The notes: generated from the sequence alone by a model not told the origin. Shown: positions 53,667 to 62,589, counted from the first letter of the stretch. The stretch: DNA of 64,000 nucleotides from Microbacteriaceae bacterium 3FA27C10 (GCA_005502775.1 SCNI01000018.1:1-64000); one strand, 5' to 3'. Numbers and translations are program-made.

Positions 53667-55328
53667 GTGCCCGAACCGGCGATCACGCCTGCCGCGGAGG
53701 CCGACCCCGCGCACTGGGTGGCCGAGCACGCCGCCGCGCTCGAGGCGGCGGCGCTCGCCGGTCCCGGCGCGGGCGCACGAGCCGCGACGGAGGCGGTGCG
53801 CGACGGCGGCGGCCGGCTGCTCGAGGCCGCCACCTACTGGGCTTCGGTTCAGGATGCGCGACCCGCGGCCGACCCCGACGAGACGGTGGCCGCTCTCCGC
53901 CGGTACGCCCGACGGGTGCTCGAGCTCGTGCCGGAGCACGAGTGGCAGCGCCGCACCGAGGAGGAGCGCCTGCTGCTGCTCGACCTGGCTGACATCGCCT
54001 CAGGTCCGCGCGTCGGCGTTCTCGGTCCCTCGCTGGCCCGCCACCGCGCCGAGCGTGCCGCTGCGGGCGATGCCGCCGGCGCGGCGCCCGATGCCGACGC
54101 CACGCCCGGCACCGACGGCACGCCGGGAGGTGAGACCGCTGTCGACCCCGGTGAGCTCCCGCACGAAAGTCTCCCGCATCGCGTGCTGGCTGCGCTGCGG
54201 CACCCGTTCGGTGGTCAGCCTGACGTGCTTCCGCGCACGGTGATCGCTTATCCGTACTACCCGAACAATCCGTTCCAGTCGATCGTCTACGGCGACCTCG
54301 GGCCCGACTTCACACTCGTGGCACCCGGCACCGTGGCAGATTTGTTCGCCGAGCTGGCCGTCACCGCCGAGCTTGCGGCGAGCGACGGAGCGGCCGCCAG
54401 CGGCGGGAACGGCGCGACCGAGCGCATCCTGCATCTCAACTGGACCGCCCCGATCGTGCAGTACGCCGCCGAGACGGCGGAGGAGGCCGAGGCCGCCGTT
54501 GACGCCTTCCTCGCCGCCCTCGACGACTTCATCGCGCGCGGAGGCACCCTCGTCTGGACGGTGCACAACACCCTGCCGCACGAGCTGCGCTTCCGCGAGG
54601 CCGAGCTGCGCCTCTCGCGCGGCATCGTGCAGCGCGCCGCCCTCGTGATCACTCTCAACCCGCAGACGAGCGCCCTCGTGGCCGGCGACTACCCGCTGCC
54701 GGAGGCGAAGACGGTGGTGCAGCCGCACCCGAGCTACCGTGGACTCTTCGCCGACACGGTCGATCGCGACGAGGCCCGCCGGATGCTCGGCATCGCCCCC
54801 GGTGCCGAGGTGCTGCTGCTCTTCGGCACGATCCGCCCCTACAAGGGTGTCGAGCGCGTGCTCGACGACGTGGTGCGGGCCTACGCCCGCCGGCCGGACC
54901 TGGTGCTGCTCGTGGCGGGCGAGATCGGCCCCGGTTTCACCGACGACGAGCTGCGCGCCCTGTTCGACTTCGAGGGCGTGAAACCGTTCCTGCGCTACGT
55001 GCCCTCCGACGACACGCAGTACTGGTTCCGCTCCGCCGACGCCGTGCTGCTGCCCTACCGGGCCGCGTTGAACCCGAGCCTGGTGTATCTCGCGGCGACC
55101 TTCGGTGTGCCGGTGCTGCTGTCGGCCCTGCCCTCGCTCGGATATCTGTTCGAGGAGCCATGGGTGCATCCAGTCGACTTCGAGGAGCCCGTCGACCTCG
55201 TGGCCGCCCTCGACGGCATCGCGGCGGAGGGCCCGGAGGCAAGGGCCGCCGCGCGCGACTTCGCCGCCCGTGCCGCCCCTGCTCTCGCGGCTGCCCGCTT
55301 CGCTGACGCCCTTCGCGCCCTTCCCTGA
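53667..55328 (+). CDS. Glycosyltransferase with N-terminal extension
   Basis: The GTG at 53667 follows GGAGG (53653-53657) by 9 nt, giving 553 residues. The first 190 residues are an Ala/Glu/Asp-rich extension without motif. Residues about 190-550 resemble a GT-B enzyme: VIAYPYYPNNPFQSIVY, TLVWTVHNTLPHE, LLFGTIRPYKGVERVLDDVV, RYVPSDDTQYWFRSADAVLLPYR and the late Glu region. The GumK/GT4-like pattern suggests transfer of a sugar to an exopolysaccharide or lipid acceptor. The gene is solitary. Confidence 0.8.
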   Translation: MPEPAITPAAEADPAHWVAEHAAALEAAALAGPGAGARAATEAVRDGGGRLLEAATYWASVQDARPAADPDETVAALRRYARRVLELVPEHEWQRRTEEERLLLLDLADIASGPRVGVLGPSLARHRAERAAAGDAAGAAPDADATPGTDGTPGGETAVDPGELPHESLPHRVLAALRHPFGGQPDVLPRTVIAYPYYPNNPFQSIVYGDLGPDFTLVAPGTVADLFAELAVTAELAASDGAAASGGNGATERILHLNWTAPIVQYAAETAEEAEAAVDAFLAALDDFIARGGTLVWTVHNTLPHELRFREAELRLSRGIVQRAALVITLNPQTSALVAGDYPLPEAKTVVQPHPSYRGLFADTVDRDEARRMLGIAPGAEVLLLFGTIRPYKGVERVLDDVVRAYARRPDLVLLVAGEIGPGFTDDELRALFDFEGVKPFLRYVPSDDTQYWFRSADAVLLPYRAALNPSLVYLAATFGVPVLLSALPSLGYLFEEPWVHPVDFEEPVDLVAALDGIAAEGPEARAAARDFAARAAPALAAARFADALRALP

Positions 55329-55423
55329 GCCCGTGAGGACGGCCCCATCCCCCGAGCCGTCACAAGCACGTCAATCCAAGCCGCTTTCGACGTATTCTCG
55401 ACGGCTCGCGTGAGGGGTGCGAT

Positions 55424-56746
55424 CTAGCCGAAGGCCCGGCCGAGCGCTCGCACCAGCTGCTGCACCTCGTCGTCGATGATGCGCGTGAAGCCCAGCCGGC
55501 GCGCCTCGGATGCACGAACCCGGCTCGACGAGACCGGCCGCACCTCGCCCGCGAGGCTGATCTCGCCGAACGCCGCCAGGTCGTGCGGCAGCGGGCGGTC
55601 GTTCGCGGCGGAGGCGAGCGCCAGCGCGATGGCCAGGTCGGCCCCGGGTTCGGTGAGTTTCACGCCGCCGACGGTGGACACGTAGACGTCCTGCTCGCTG
55701 AGCTTGATGCGGGCCCGTCGTTCGAGCACGGCGAGGATCATCGCCACCCGGGAGGAGTCGACCCCGTTGGTGACCCGGCGCGGGTTGGGCGAGGGTGTCG
55801 AGACCACGAGCGCCTGCACCTCCACCGGGAGCGCGCGCCGGCCCTCGAGCGCGACGGTCACGCAGGTGCCCGACACCGCGTCCGACCCCCGGGAGAGGAA
55901 CAGCCCGCTGGGGTCGGGCACCTCGGCGATGCCGTCGGCCGTCATCTCGAAGCAGCCCACCTCGTCGGTCGGCCCGAAGCGGTTCTTGAGCGCGCGCACG
56001 AAGCGCAGCGAGGTCTGCCGGTCGCCCTCGAACTGGCACACCACGTCGACGAGGTGCTCGAGCACCCGGGGCCCGGCGATGGAGCCGTCTTTCGTGACGT
56101 GACCCACGAGCAGCACGGGCAGCGAACGCTCCTTGGCCACGCGGATGAGCGAGGAGGCCACCTCGCGCACCTGAGTGGGGGAACCGGCGGCGCTGTCCAG
56201 CGACGACGAGGAGACCGTCTGCACGGAGTCGACGATGACGAGATGCGGCTGAACCGCGTCGATCTGCCCGAGCACGGTCGCGAGATCGGTCTCGGCCGCG
56301 AGCATGAGGGTGGGGGAGAGGGAGTGCGTGCGCTCGGCGCGGAGCTTCACCTGCGACACCGACTCCTCGGCCGAGACGTAGAGCACGCGCAGGTGCTCCT
56401 CCGCGGCCTTCGCGGCCACTTCGAGCAGCAGCGTCGACTTGCCGACGCCGGGCTCGCCCGAGAGCAGGATGGCGGCGCCCGGCACGAGCCCGCCGCCGAG
56501 CACGCGGTCGAACTCCCCGATGCCCGTGGCCCAGTGCGAGGCCACGTCGGAGGAGATCTCGGTGATCGGCCGGGCGATGCGCGCCGCGTCGAGGACGGTC
56601 GCCTTCACCGCGCGGCTGATGCCCTCGTTCTCGGCCGCCGAGACCACGGTGCCCCACGACTGGCACTCGCCGCAGCGGCCCACCCACTTCGCCGTCTGCC
56701 AGCCGCACTCGGTGCAGCGGTACGCGGTGAAGGATCTGGTGGCCAT
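55424..56746 (-). CDS. radA: DNA repair protein RadA
   Basis: From ATG 56746 the product is 440 residues; a further in-frame ATG at 56776 would add ten. The C4 zinc finger YRCTECGWQTAKWVGRCGECQSW, Walker A GEPGVGKST, the KNRFG motif in RALKNRFGPTDEVG and the C-terminal Lon-like domain are all present. RadA processes recombination intermediates. TACGCT (56759-56754) ends 7 nt before ATG 56746, supporting that start and a leaderless message. A GAAC-N4-GTTC palindrome lies upstream. Confidence 0.95.
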   Translation of the reverse strand: MATRSFTAYRCTECGWQTAKWVGRCGECQSWGTVVSAAENEGISRAVKATVLDAARIARPITEISSDVASHWATGIGEFDRVLGGGLVPGAAILLSGEPGVGKSTLLLEVAAKAAEEHLRVLYVSAEESVSQVKLRAERTHSLSPTLMLAAETDLATVLGQIDAVQPHLVIVDSVQTVSSSSLDSAAGSPTQVREVASSLIRVAKERSLPVLLVGHVTKDGSIAGPRVLEHLVDVVCQFEGDRQTSLRFVRALKNRFGPTDEVGCFEMTADGIAEVPDPSGLFLSRGSDAVSGTCVTVALEGRRALPVEVQALVVSTPSPNPRRVTNGVDSSRVAMILAVLERRARIKLSEQDVYVSTVGGVKLTEPGADLAIALALASAANDRPLPHDLAAFGEISLAGEVRPVSSSRVRASEARRLGFTRIIDDEVQQLVRALGRAFG

Positions 56747-56797
56747 GGGATTCAGCGTAGAGCCGGCCGCCGACATCCGTTCGTCGCGCGCCCGAGC

Positions 56798-56821
56798 TGT
56801 GCAGAACCGGGGTTCTGCACA
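56798..56821. promoter_or_regulatory. Perfect 24-bp hairpin between cydB and radA
   Basis: TGTGCAGAAC-CGGG-GTTCTGCACA is a perfect 10-bp stem with a 4-nt loop. It can act as part of the cydAB terminator. It also contains the GAAC-N4-GTTC core of actinobacterial LexA sites and lies about 50 bp upstream of radA, so a regulatory role is possible. Confidence 0.55.
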
Positions 56822-56825
56822 AGGG

Positions 56826-56860
56826 CCGGCCGGACGCGCACTCCCCGCACGTCCGGCCGG
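56826..56860 (-). terminator. Terminator hairpin after cydB
   Basis: CCGGCCGGACG (56826-56836) is perfectly complementary to CGTCCGGCCGG (56850-56860) with a 13-nt loop. It begins 3 bp after the cydB stop on the minus strand. A second perfect hairpin follows it. There is no T-run. Confidence 0.75.
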
Positions 56861-56863
56861 GGT

Positions 56864-57871
56864 CTAGTGCACCGGTGCGGCGTCGATGTGCGCCCGGGTG
56901 ACGCGCTTGCGGAACACCCAGTACGTCCAGCCTTGGTAGACCAGCACGAGCGGGATCGCGCAGAGGGCCACCCAGCTCATCACCGTGAGCGTGTAGGGCG
57001 TGCTCGACGCGTTGGCGATGGTGAGCGAGTTGGCGGGGTCGTTCGACGCCGGCATCACGTTCGGGAAGAGCGCCATGAACAGGCTCAGCACGGCGAGGCC
57101 GATGGTTGCGGCGGTGAGCCCGAAGGCGAGCCGGTCGGCTCCGCGCACCGTCGAGAGCACCGAGGCGATCAGCACCACCGCGGCCAGGGCGGCGAGGATC
57201 CAGGATGCGACGCCGCCGAAGGCGAGGTTCGTCCAGACCAGGAACACCGCGGCCACCACGATGGTGAGCACGCCCGCCCGGATGGCCAGCCTGCGTGCCC
57301 TCTCGCGCAGCTCGCCCTCGGTCTTCAGGGCCACGAAGACGACTCCGTGGGTGAAGAAGAGCAGCAGGGTGGTGAGACCGCCCAGCAGGCCGTAGGGGTT
57401 GAGCAGGTCGAAGAGGGTGCCCGTGTAGTTGTGGCCCGCATCCAGCGGCACGCCCTGCACGATGTTCGCGAAGGCCACGCCCCAGAGCAGTGCGGGCACG
57501 GCCGAGCCGACCACGATCATCCCGTCGAACCAGGCCTTCCAGCGCGAACTCGAGCCCTGGTGGCGGTACTCGAACGAGACGCCGCGCACGATGAGGGCCA
57601 GCAGGATGAGCAGCAGCGCCAGGTAGAAGCCGCTGAACAGGGTGGCGTACCACTCGGGGAAGGCGGCGAAGAGGGCGGCGCCGGCCACGATCACCCAGGT
57701 CTCGTTGAGATCCCAGACCGGGCCGATGGTGTTGATGAGCACGCGGCGGTCGGTGTCGTCCTTGCCGAGGAAGGGCAAGGACATGCCGACGCCGAAGTCG
57801 AATCCGTCGAGCACGAAGTAGCCGACGAAGAAGAAGCCGACGATGAAGAACCAGAGAGTGGGAAGATCCAT
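56864..57871 (-). CDS. cydB: Cytochrome bd oxidase subunit II
   Basis: The 335-residue protein has about nine membrane segments and the CydB start LPTLWFFIVGFFFVGYFVLDGFDFGVGM, then GPVWDLNETWVIVAGAALFAAFP. With CydA it forms the quinol oxidase used at low oxygen. It follows cydA by 9 bp. The cydDC assembly genes, often adjacent, are not present here. Confidence 0.95.
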   Translation of the reverse strand: MDLPTLWFFIVGFFFVGYFVLDGFDFGVGMSLPFLGKDDTDRRVLINTIGPVWDLNETWVIVAGAALFAAFPEWYATLFSGFYLALLLILLALIVRGVSFEYRHQGSSSRWKAWFDGMIVVGSAVPALLWGVAFANIVQGVPLDAGHNYTGTLFDLLNPYGLLGGLTTLLLFFTHGVVFVALKTEGELRERARRLAIRAGVLTIVVAAVFLVWTNLAFGGVASWILAALAAVVLIASVLSTVRGADRLAFGLTAATIGLAVLSLFMALFPNVMPASNDPANSLTIANASSTPYTLTVMSWVALCAIPLVLVYQGWTYWVFRKRVTRAHIDAAPVH

Positions 57872-57880
57872 CGGAGTCTC

Positions 57881-59305
57881 CTAGTAGACCGTGGTGGTGA
57901 CGACGGGGCGGCTTGCGGTGTCATCCGGGGCATCGAGCTCGATCGGCTCCGGCCCCTTCTGGGCGGTGCGCTTGATGAGGCCGAACTCCACCACGGCGAG
58001 GGCGCCGTAGACGGCGGTGAAGGCGATGAGCGAGATGAGCACCTCGGTGCCGGTGACCCCCGGCGAGACCGCGTCCTGCGTCTTGAGCAGGCTGAACACG
58101 ATCCAGGGCTGCCGGCCCATCTCGGTGAAGATCCAGCCCACGATCATCGCGGCCAGCGGCAGCGGGAACGTCCAGATCGCCACCCGGTAGAGCCAGCGGC
58201 GCTTCGGTTCGCGGCCCTTGCGGGTGATCCAGAGGCCGGCGGCCGACATGAGGATCGACACGAGGCCGAGACCGATCATCCAGCGGAAGGCCCAATAGGT
58301 GATCCAGATGGTGGGCGTGTAGTCGCCGGGCCCGTAGAGCTGCACGTACTGGGCCTGCAGCTCGTTGATGCCCTCCACCGTTCCGGTGAAGGTGTGCGTC
58401 GAGAGGAACGAGAGCAGGTAGGGGATGCGGATGCTGAACAGCTCGTTCACCCCGTCGGGTGTGCCGAGCGTGAAGATCGAGAACGAGGCATCCGCCCCGG
58501 TCGACGTGTGGTACAGCGCCTCCGCCGCCGCCATCTTCATGGGCTGCGTCTGTACCATGGCGAGCCCGAGCTGGTCACCGGTGAGGATGGTCAGGATGCC
58601 GGCGCCCACCATCGTCCACATGCTGAACTTCAGCAGCGGGCGCATCGTCTCGAGGTGCTGGTTGCGGTACAGGTGGTAGCAGGCCACCGCGATGAGGAGC
58701 CCCGCACTCACCATGAAGCAGGCGGCGATGGTGTGCGGGAACGCGGCGAGCGCCACCTTGTTCGTGACGACCGCCCAGATGTCGGTGAGCTCGGCCCGCC
58801 CCTTGGCGGCGTTGATCTCGTAGCCCACCGGGTTCTGCATGAACGCGTTCGCCGCGATGATGAAGAACGCCGAGAGCACCGTGGCGACGGCGGTGAGCCA
58901 GATGGTGGCCAGGTGCAGCTTCTTCGGCAGCTTGTCCCAGCCGAAGATCCACAGGCCGATGAAGGTGGCCTCGAGGAAGAAGGCGAGCAGGCCCTCCATC
59001 GCCAGAGGAGCGCCGAAGACGTCGCCGACGAAGCGCGAGTAGTCCGACCAGTTCATGCCGAACTGGAACTCCTGCACGATGCCGGTGACGACGCCCATGG
59101 CGAAGTTGATCAGGAAGAGCTTGCCCACGAAGCGCGTGATCTGCAGATACTTCGCCTTGCCGGTGCGCACCCACGCCGTCTGGAAGATGGCGGTCGTGGT
59201 GGCCATGCCGATCGTGAGCGGCACGAAGAGGAAGTGGTAGATGGTCGTGAGACCGAATTGCCACCGCGAGAGCAGGAGTGGATCGAGGAAATCGTTCACG
59301 AGCAC
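57881..59305 (-). CDS. cydA: Cytochrome bd oxidase subunit I
   Basis: The 474-residue protein has the CydA core: a haem b595 ligand His24 in SRWQFGLTTIYHFLFVP, EFQFGMNWSDYSRFVGDVFGAPLAMEGL, and GRQPW in FTEMGRQPWIV. Nine membrane segments and a short Q-loop are expected. The GTG at 59305 is listed; a second GTG at 59299 is possible, and both share the ribosome site GGGAG. A DosR-box-like palindrome lies 30 bp upstream of the start, so control by the adjacent two-component system is likely. Confidence 0.95.
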   Translation of the reverse strand: MLVNDFLDPLLLSRWQFGLTTIYHFLFVPLTIGMATTTAIFQTAWVRTGKAKYLQITRFVGKLFLINFAMGVVTGIVQEFQFGMNWSDYSRFVGDVFGAPLAMEGLLAFFLEATFIGLWIFGWDKLPKKLHLATIWLTAVATVLSAFFIIAANAFMQNPVGYEINAAKGRAELTDIWAVVTNKVALAAFPHTIAACFMVSAGLLIAVACYHLYRNQHLETMRPLLKFSMWTMVGAGILTILTGDQLGLAMVQTQPMKMAAAEALYHTSTGADASFSIFTLGTPDGVNELFSIRIPYLLSFLSTHTFTGTVEGINELQAQYVQLYGPGDYTPTIWITYWAFRWMIGLGLVSILMSAAGLWITRKGREPKRRWLYRVAIWTFPLPLAAMIVGWIFTEMGRQPWIVFSLLKTQDAVSPGVTGTEVLISLIAFTAVYGALAVVEFGLIKRTAQKGPEPIELDAPDDTASRPVVTTTVY

Positions 59306-59335
59306 GATGCTCCCGTGCGGCGGGAGCGCTCGACA

Positions 59336-59349
59336 GGGCCTAAGGTCCC
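59336..59349 (-). promoter_or_regulatory. DosR/DevR-box-like palindrome upstream of cydA
   Basis: On the minus strand the site reads GGGACCTTAGGCCC. It matches 12 of 14 positions of the DosR core GGGACTWWAGTCCC and fits GGGnCnnnnGnCCC fully. It is 30 bp before the cydA start, and the next gene encodes a DosR-like regulator. A variant of the same sequence recurs at 62576. Confidence 0.65.
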
Positions 59350-59383
59350 GTGAACTGTTGCGCGCCCCGCCGCCGACCCGGAG

Positions 59384-60046
59384 CTAGCTCGGGCGGCGGT
59401 GCTCGAGCTCGAACACGGCGGCCTGCGTGCGGCGCTCGAGGCCGAGCTTCGACAGCAGCGAGGAGACGTAGTTCTTCACGGTCTTCTCGGCGAGCGAGAG
59501 CTGCTCGCCGATCTGCCGGTTCGTCATCCCGTCGGCGATGAGCGCGAGGATCTGCCGTTCGCGAAGGCCGAGCGACGCGAACCGGGGGTCGGTCTCGCCG
59601 GAACGGGCGCGCATCCGCTCGGCCACCCGGCGGGTGAGCGCCGGGTCCATCAGCGAACGGCCGGAGGCGACCGCGCGCACCGAGTCGGCCAGCCGCGTGC
59701 CGCGCACGTCTTTCAGCACGTAGCCGGATGCGCCGGCCATGACCGCGGCGAGCAGCGCGTCGTCGTCATCGTAGGCGGTGAGCATCAAGCAGCGCAGTCG
59801 GGCGGGTGTGCGGGGGCCGGCGGCGCCGGGGCGCGAGAGCAGCTGCCGGCAGAGGTCGATGCCGCTGCCGTCGGGCAGGCGCACGTCGAGCAGGGCGACG
59901 TCGGGGGCGGTGGCCTGGATGCGCCCGAGCGCCTCGCCCGCGGAGGCCGCCTCACCCACCACCTCGATGTCGGGTTCGGCGCCGAGCAGCTCGGCGACGC
60001 CGCGACGCACGATCTCGTGGTCGTCCACCAGGAACAGCCGGATCAT
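59384..60046 (-). CDS. DosR/DevR-like response regulator
   Basis: The 220-residue protein has a receiver domain (phosphoacceptor Asp54 in DVALLDVRLPDGSG, Lys in SGYVLKDVRG) and a LuxR-type helix-turn-helix. The DNA-binding part GMTNRQIGEQLSLAEKTVKN plus KLGLERRTQAAVF is very close to what I know of mycobacterial DosR, including the recognition helix. It should bind GGGACnnnnGTCCC-type boxes under hypoxia or redox signals. Its ATG overlaps the kinase stop by 4 bp (ATGA). A hairpin at about 59368-59398 overlaps its 3' end and may separate it from cydA. Confidence 0.9.
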   Translation of the reverse strand: MIRLFLVDDHEIVRRGVAELLGAEPDIEVVGEAASAGEALGRIQATAPDVALLDVRLPDGSGIDLCRQLLSRPGAAGPRTPARLRCLMLTAYDDDDALLAAVMAGASGYVLKDVRGTRLADSVRAVASGRSLMDPALTRRVAERMRARSGETDPRFASLGLRERQILALIADGMTNRQIGEQLSLAEKTVKNYVSSLLSKLGLERRTQAAVFELEHRRPS

Positions 60047-62103
60047 CGGGACTCCTCGTCGTCGAATTCGGGGAAGGGAACGCTCCAGCGCACCGAGGTG
60101 CGGCCGGGCGTCGAGTCGACGGTGAGCGAACCCTCCCGGCGCACCGCCCGCTGCTCGAGGTTGCGCAGGCCGCTGCGCCGGCCGCCGTTCTCTCCGGCCG
60201 GCAGCAGGCCGATGCCGTCGTCGGACACCGTCACCACCACCCGCCCGTCGGCGGCCGTCACGTCGAGCGAAACGCGGGTGGCCGACGCGTGCTTCACCAC
60301 GTTCGTGACGCACTCGCGCACCACCGCGGCGACGTCGTCGGCGAGGCCGCCCGTCACCACGAGATCGACCGGCCCGGTGAAGCTCACGGCCGGCCGGCGC
60401 ACCAGTGCGGCGGAGGCCTGATCGGTGAGGTCGAGCAGGCGCCGGCGCGTAGTCGGCTGTTCTTCGCTGCCGGAGGACTCGAGGGCGAAGATGACGGTGC
60501 GGATCTGAGCGATGCTGTCGTCGATCTGGGCCACCGCGGTGGAGACGGCGTCGGCTGCGGCCTCGGTGTCGGGTTCCTCGCCGGCGCCGAGCCGCCGCAC
60601 GAGGGCCTGAAGCTGCATCCCGGTGCCGAAGAGCTGCTGCACGACGTGGTCGTGCAGGTCGCGCGAGATGCGGCTGCGGTCCTCGACCAGCAGCATCCGC
60701 TGGTGGTCTTCTCGGGCCTGCGCCACCTCGAACGCGAGGCCCGCGCGGCCGGCGAGGTCGTCGGCGATCTCCTGCTCGGCGGCGGTGAATCGCCGTGCTC
60801 CGGGCGCACGGGCGATCACGATCACGCCCCAGGTGGTTCCGGATGCGCTGAGCGGCACCGCGAGCAGTGGCCCGCTCCGGCGGTCGTCGCGGAGCGCCAT
60901 CGGGTCGGGCGACTCGGCGGCGAAGGTCGTCTGCTCGTCGGCGGGCGCGTAGACGGCGTCGCCGGGCAGCGCGTGACGATGCGTGGCGCCAGGCTGGCGG
61001 GCGGTGCCCGGTTGCGGGGAGGCGTCGCCTCGCTGGTCCGTGTCGGGCTGCGGCGTGTGGCCGGCACTTCGGCTGTCCTCGTCTCCGATCGCTGCGGCAT
61101 GCCGTCCGAACAGCAGCGGCCCGGCCGCGCGCGAGACACCGTGGGCGAGCACCTCGGCGGCGGCCGTTCCGCTGGCGCCCAGCTCGCCGCCCGCGTCTGC
61201 GCTGCTCCCGGCGGGACCGTTCGCTGTGGTGCCGCCCCCGTGCGAGCCGGCTCCGGACGCGCCCTCACGGTCGGCCGGCTCGGCGCTCGCCGCCACCTGC
61301 AACAGCTCCGGGTCGGGCGTCGGCAGCACCACCGTCACCCGGCCGGCGCCGGCAAGCCGGAGAACCTGCGCGGTGAGCGCCTCGAGGCCCGCGTCACGTC
61401 CGGCGGACAGGATGACCGAGGAGATCTCGGCGGAGGCCGTCATCCAGCTTTCGCGCATGCGCGCCTCCGCGAACAGGCGGGCGTTCTCGACGGCCGAGCC
61501 GGCGGTGGCGGCGAGGGCGGAGACGAGCTGCTCGTCCTCGGCGGAGAAGGTACCACCACGCTGGTTGGTGAGGTAGAGGTTGCCGAACACGGTGTCGCGC
61601 ACGCGGATCGGCACGCCGAGGAAGCTGTCCATCTCGGGATGCCCGGCCGGGAAGCCCGAGGAGCGCCCGTCGGCCGAGAGGTGCGTGAGACGGATGGGAT
61701 GGGGGTCGGCGATGAGCGCGCCGAGCAGGCCGTGCCCCTCGGGGAGCTCGCCGATGGTGGCCTTCTGCTGCGGCGTCATCCCGACGTAGATGAACTCCTC
61801 GAGCCCGCCGCCGTGCGGCGCGATCACACCGATGGCGCCGTACTCGGCGTCGACCAGCTCCACCGCCGCGTCGACGATGCGCTGCAACACCACGGGCAGG
61901 TCGAGCTCCTCGGCCACCACCTGGGTGGCGCGCAGCAGGGCGCGCAGGCGGCCTTGCGTGGTCATGACGTCACCGGCCCGCTCGACGAGCTCGCGCAGCG
62001 CCCGGTCGAGTTCGGAGCGCGGGCCGTCGGGGAACGAGAGCGGATCGGTGTCGGGCAACGGATCCTCCTCGGGCAACGGATCCTCCTCGGGCGGCGCGGG
62101 CAC
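60043..62103 (-). CDS. DosS/DevS-like GAF-GAF sensor histidine kinase
   Basis: The 686-residue protein has a disordered acidic leader, GAF-A (about 65-200; the HPEMDSFLGVPIRVRD stretch matches the region of DosS that carries its haem ligand), GAF-B interrupted by a 120-residue low-complexity insertion (about 275-395), and a HisKA_3 kinase core. The phosphoacceptor is in RDLHDHVVQQLFGTG near 480, and the ATP lid DDGIGLLP and GGRRSGLRNLEQRA follow. DosS senses O2, NO and CO or redox state through haem. The GTG at 62103 lacks a good ribosome site, so the start is uncertain. The insertion in GAF-B is unusual. Confidence 0.88.
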   Translation of the reverse strand: MPAPPEEDPLPEEDPLPDTDPLSFPDGPRSELDRALRELVERAGDVMTTQGRLRALLRATQVVAEELDLPVVLQRIVDAAVELVDAEYGAIGVIAPHGGGLEEFIYVGMTPQQKATIGELPEGHGLLGALIADPHPIRLTHLSADGRSSGFPAGHPEMDSFLGVPIRVRDTVFGNLYLTNQRGGTFSAEDEQLVSALAATAGSAVENARLFAEARMRESWMTASAEISSVILSAGRDAGLEALTAQVLRLAGAGRVTVVLPTPDPELLQVAASAEPADREGASGAGSHGGGTTANGPAGSSADAGGELGASGTAAAEVLAHGVSRAAGPLLFGRHAAAIGDEDSRSAGHTPQPDTDQRGDASPQPGTARQPGATHRHALPGDAVYAPADEQTTFAAESPDPMALRDDRRSGPLLAVPLSASGTTWGVIVIARAPGARRFTAAEQEIADDLAGRAGLAFEVAQAREDHQRMLLVEDRSRISRDLHDHVVQQLFGTGMQLQALVRRLGAGEEPDTEAAADAVSTAVAQIDDSIAQIRTVIFALESSGSEEQPTTRRRLLDLTDQASAALVRRPAVSFTGPVDLVVTGGLADDVAAVVRECVTNVVKHASATRVSLDVTAADGRVVVTVSDDGIGLLPAGENGGRRSGLRNLEQRAVRREGSLTVDSTPGRTSVRWSVPFPEFDDEESR
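62053..62088 (-). repeat. Tandem 18-bp repeat in kinase N-terminus
   Basis: GGGCAACGGATCCTCCTC (plus strand) occurs twice in tandem (62053-62070, 62071-62088). It encodes a repeated Glu-Glu-Asp-Pro-Leu-Pro unit in the disordered leader of the kinase. Copy number could change without shifting the frame. Confidence 0.9.
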
Positions 62104-62126
62104 GTCGCGTGCGCGTCACCTCAACT

Positions 62127-62540
62127 CTAGCCACGCCGTACCTGGGCGGGGCTGAGGAGGCCGAGCTGCAGCAGCACCAGCGCGAGCTGCAGGAGCCCGG
62201 TGGCGAAGTAGAGGGTCTGCAAGAAGGAGTAGCCGGGGAGGAGGGCCACTTCGACGTGGATCCAGATGACGATGCCGAAGCCGGCGACGGCCGAGGCCAC
62301 GAGCGCGAGGCGATGACGACGCCACTGCAGCACGAGAGCGAGGAGCTGGGTGCCGCCCACCACGACCAGCAGCACGAGGCCCGGAACGAGGTAGGAGTCG
62401 AAGGCTGTGCCGTCGAGCCACGAGACGGGCGCGCCCATGCCGTTCGTGGCGATCAGCCCGATGCCTCCTCCGATCGCGGAGAGCGCGTTGAAGGCGGCGA
62501 CGACGAGGAGCGCGACACTGCTGGAGGGGCGAGTGCTCAT
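62127..62540 (-). CDS. Four-helix membrane protein
   Basis: The 137-residue protein has four hydrophobic segments near 8-32, 50-72, 78-98 and 106-130 and few charged residues. The family is not recognised. TAACGT (62552-62547) ends 6 nt before the ATG, a leaderless start. A DosR-box-like site lies just upstream of the expected -35. It therefore looks like a member of the local hypoxia/redox regulon. Confidence 0.72.
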   Translation of the reverse strand: MSTRPSSSVALLVVAAFNALSAIGGGIGLIATNGMGAPVSWLDGTAFDSYLVPGLVLLVVVGGTQLLALVLQWRRHRLALVASAVAGFGIVIWIHVEVALLPGYSFLQTLYFATGLLQLALVLLQLGLLSPAQVRRG

Positions 62541-62575
62541 GCTCCGACGTTAGGCATGCCGGAGGCCCGGCCTCA

Positions 62576-62589
62576 GGGCCGAAGGTCCC
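62576..62589 (-). promoter_or_regulatory. Second DosR-box-like palindrome
   Basis: On the minus strand the site reads GGGACCTTCGGCCC, one base different from the site upstream of cydA, and fits GGGnCnnnnGnCCC. It lies 35 bp before the membrane-protein ATG, just upstream of its expected -35 (62575-62570), a classical activator position. Confidence 0.6.

Noticed and set aside
56798-56821. A confident LexA/SOS box
   Set aside because: The core GAAC-N4-GTTC is present, but the flanks differ from the consensus. The perfect 10-bp stem is explained as well by termination of cydAB.
55583-59353. A 1256-codon open frame on the plus strand across radA and cydAB
   Set aside because: It runs antisense to three clearly recognisable genes. 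Its His/Arg/Gly-rich translation is what high third-position GC yields on the opposite strand.
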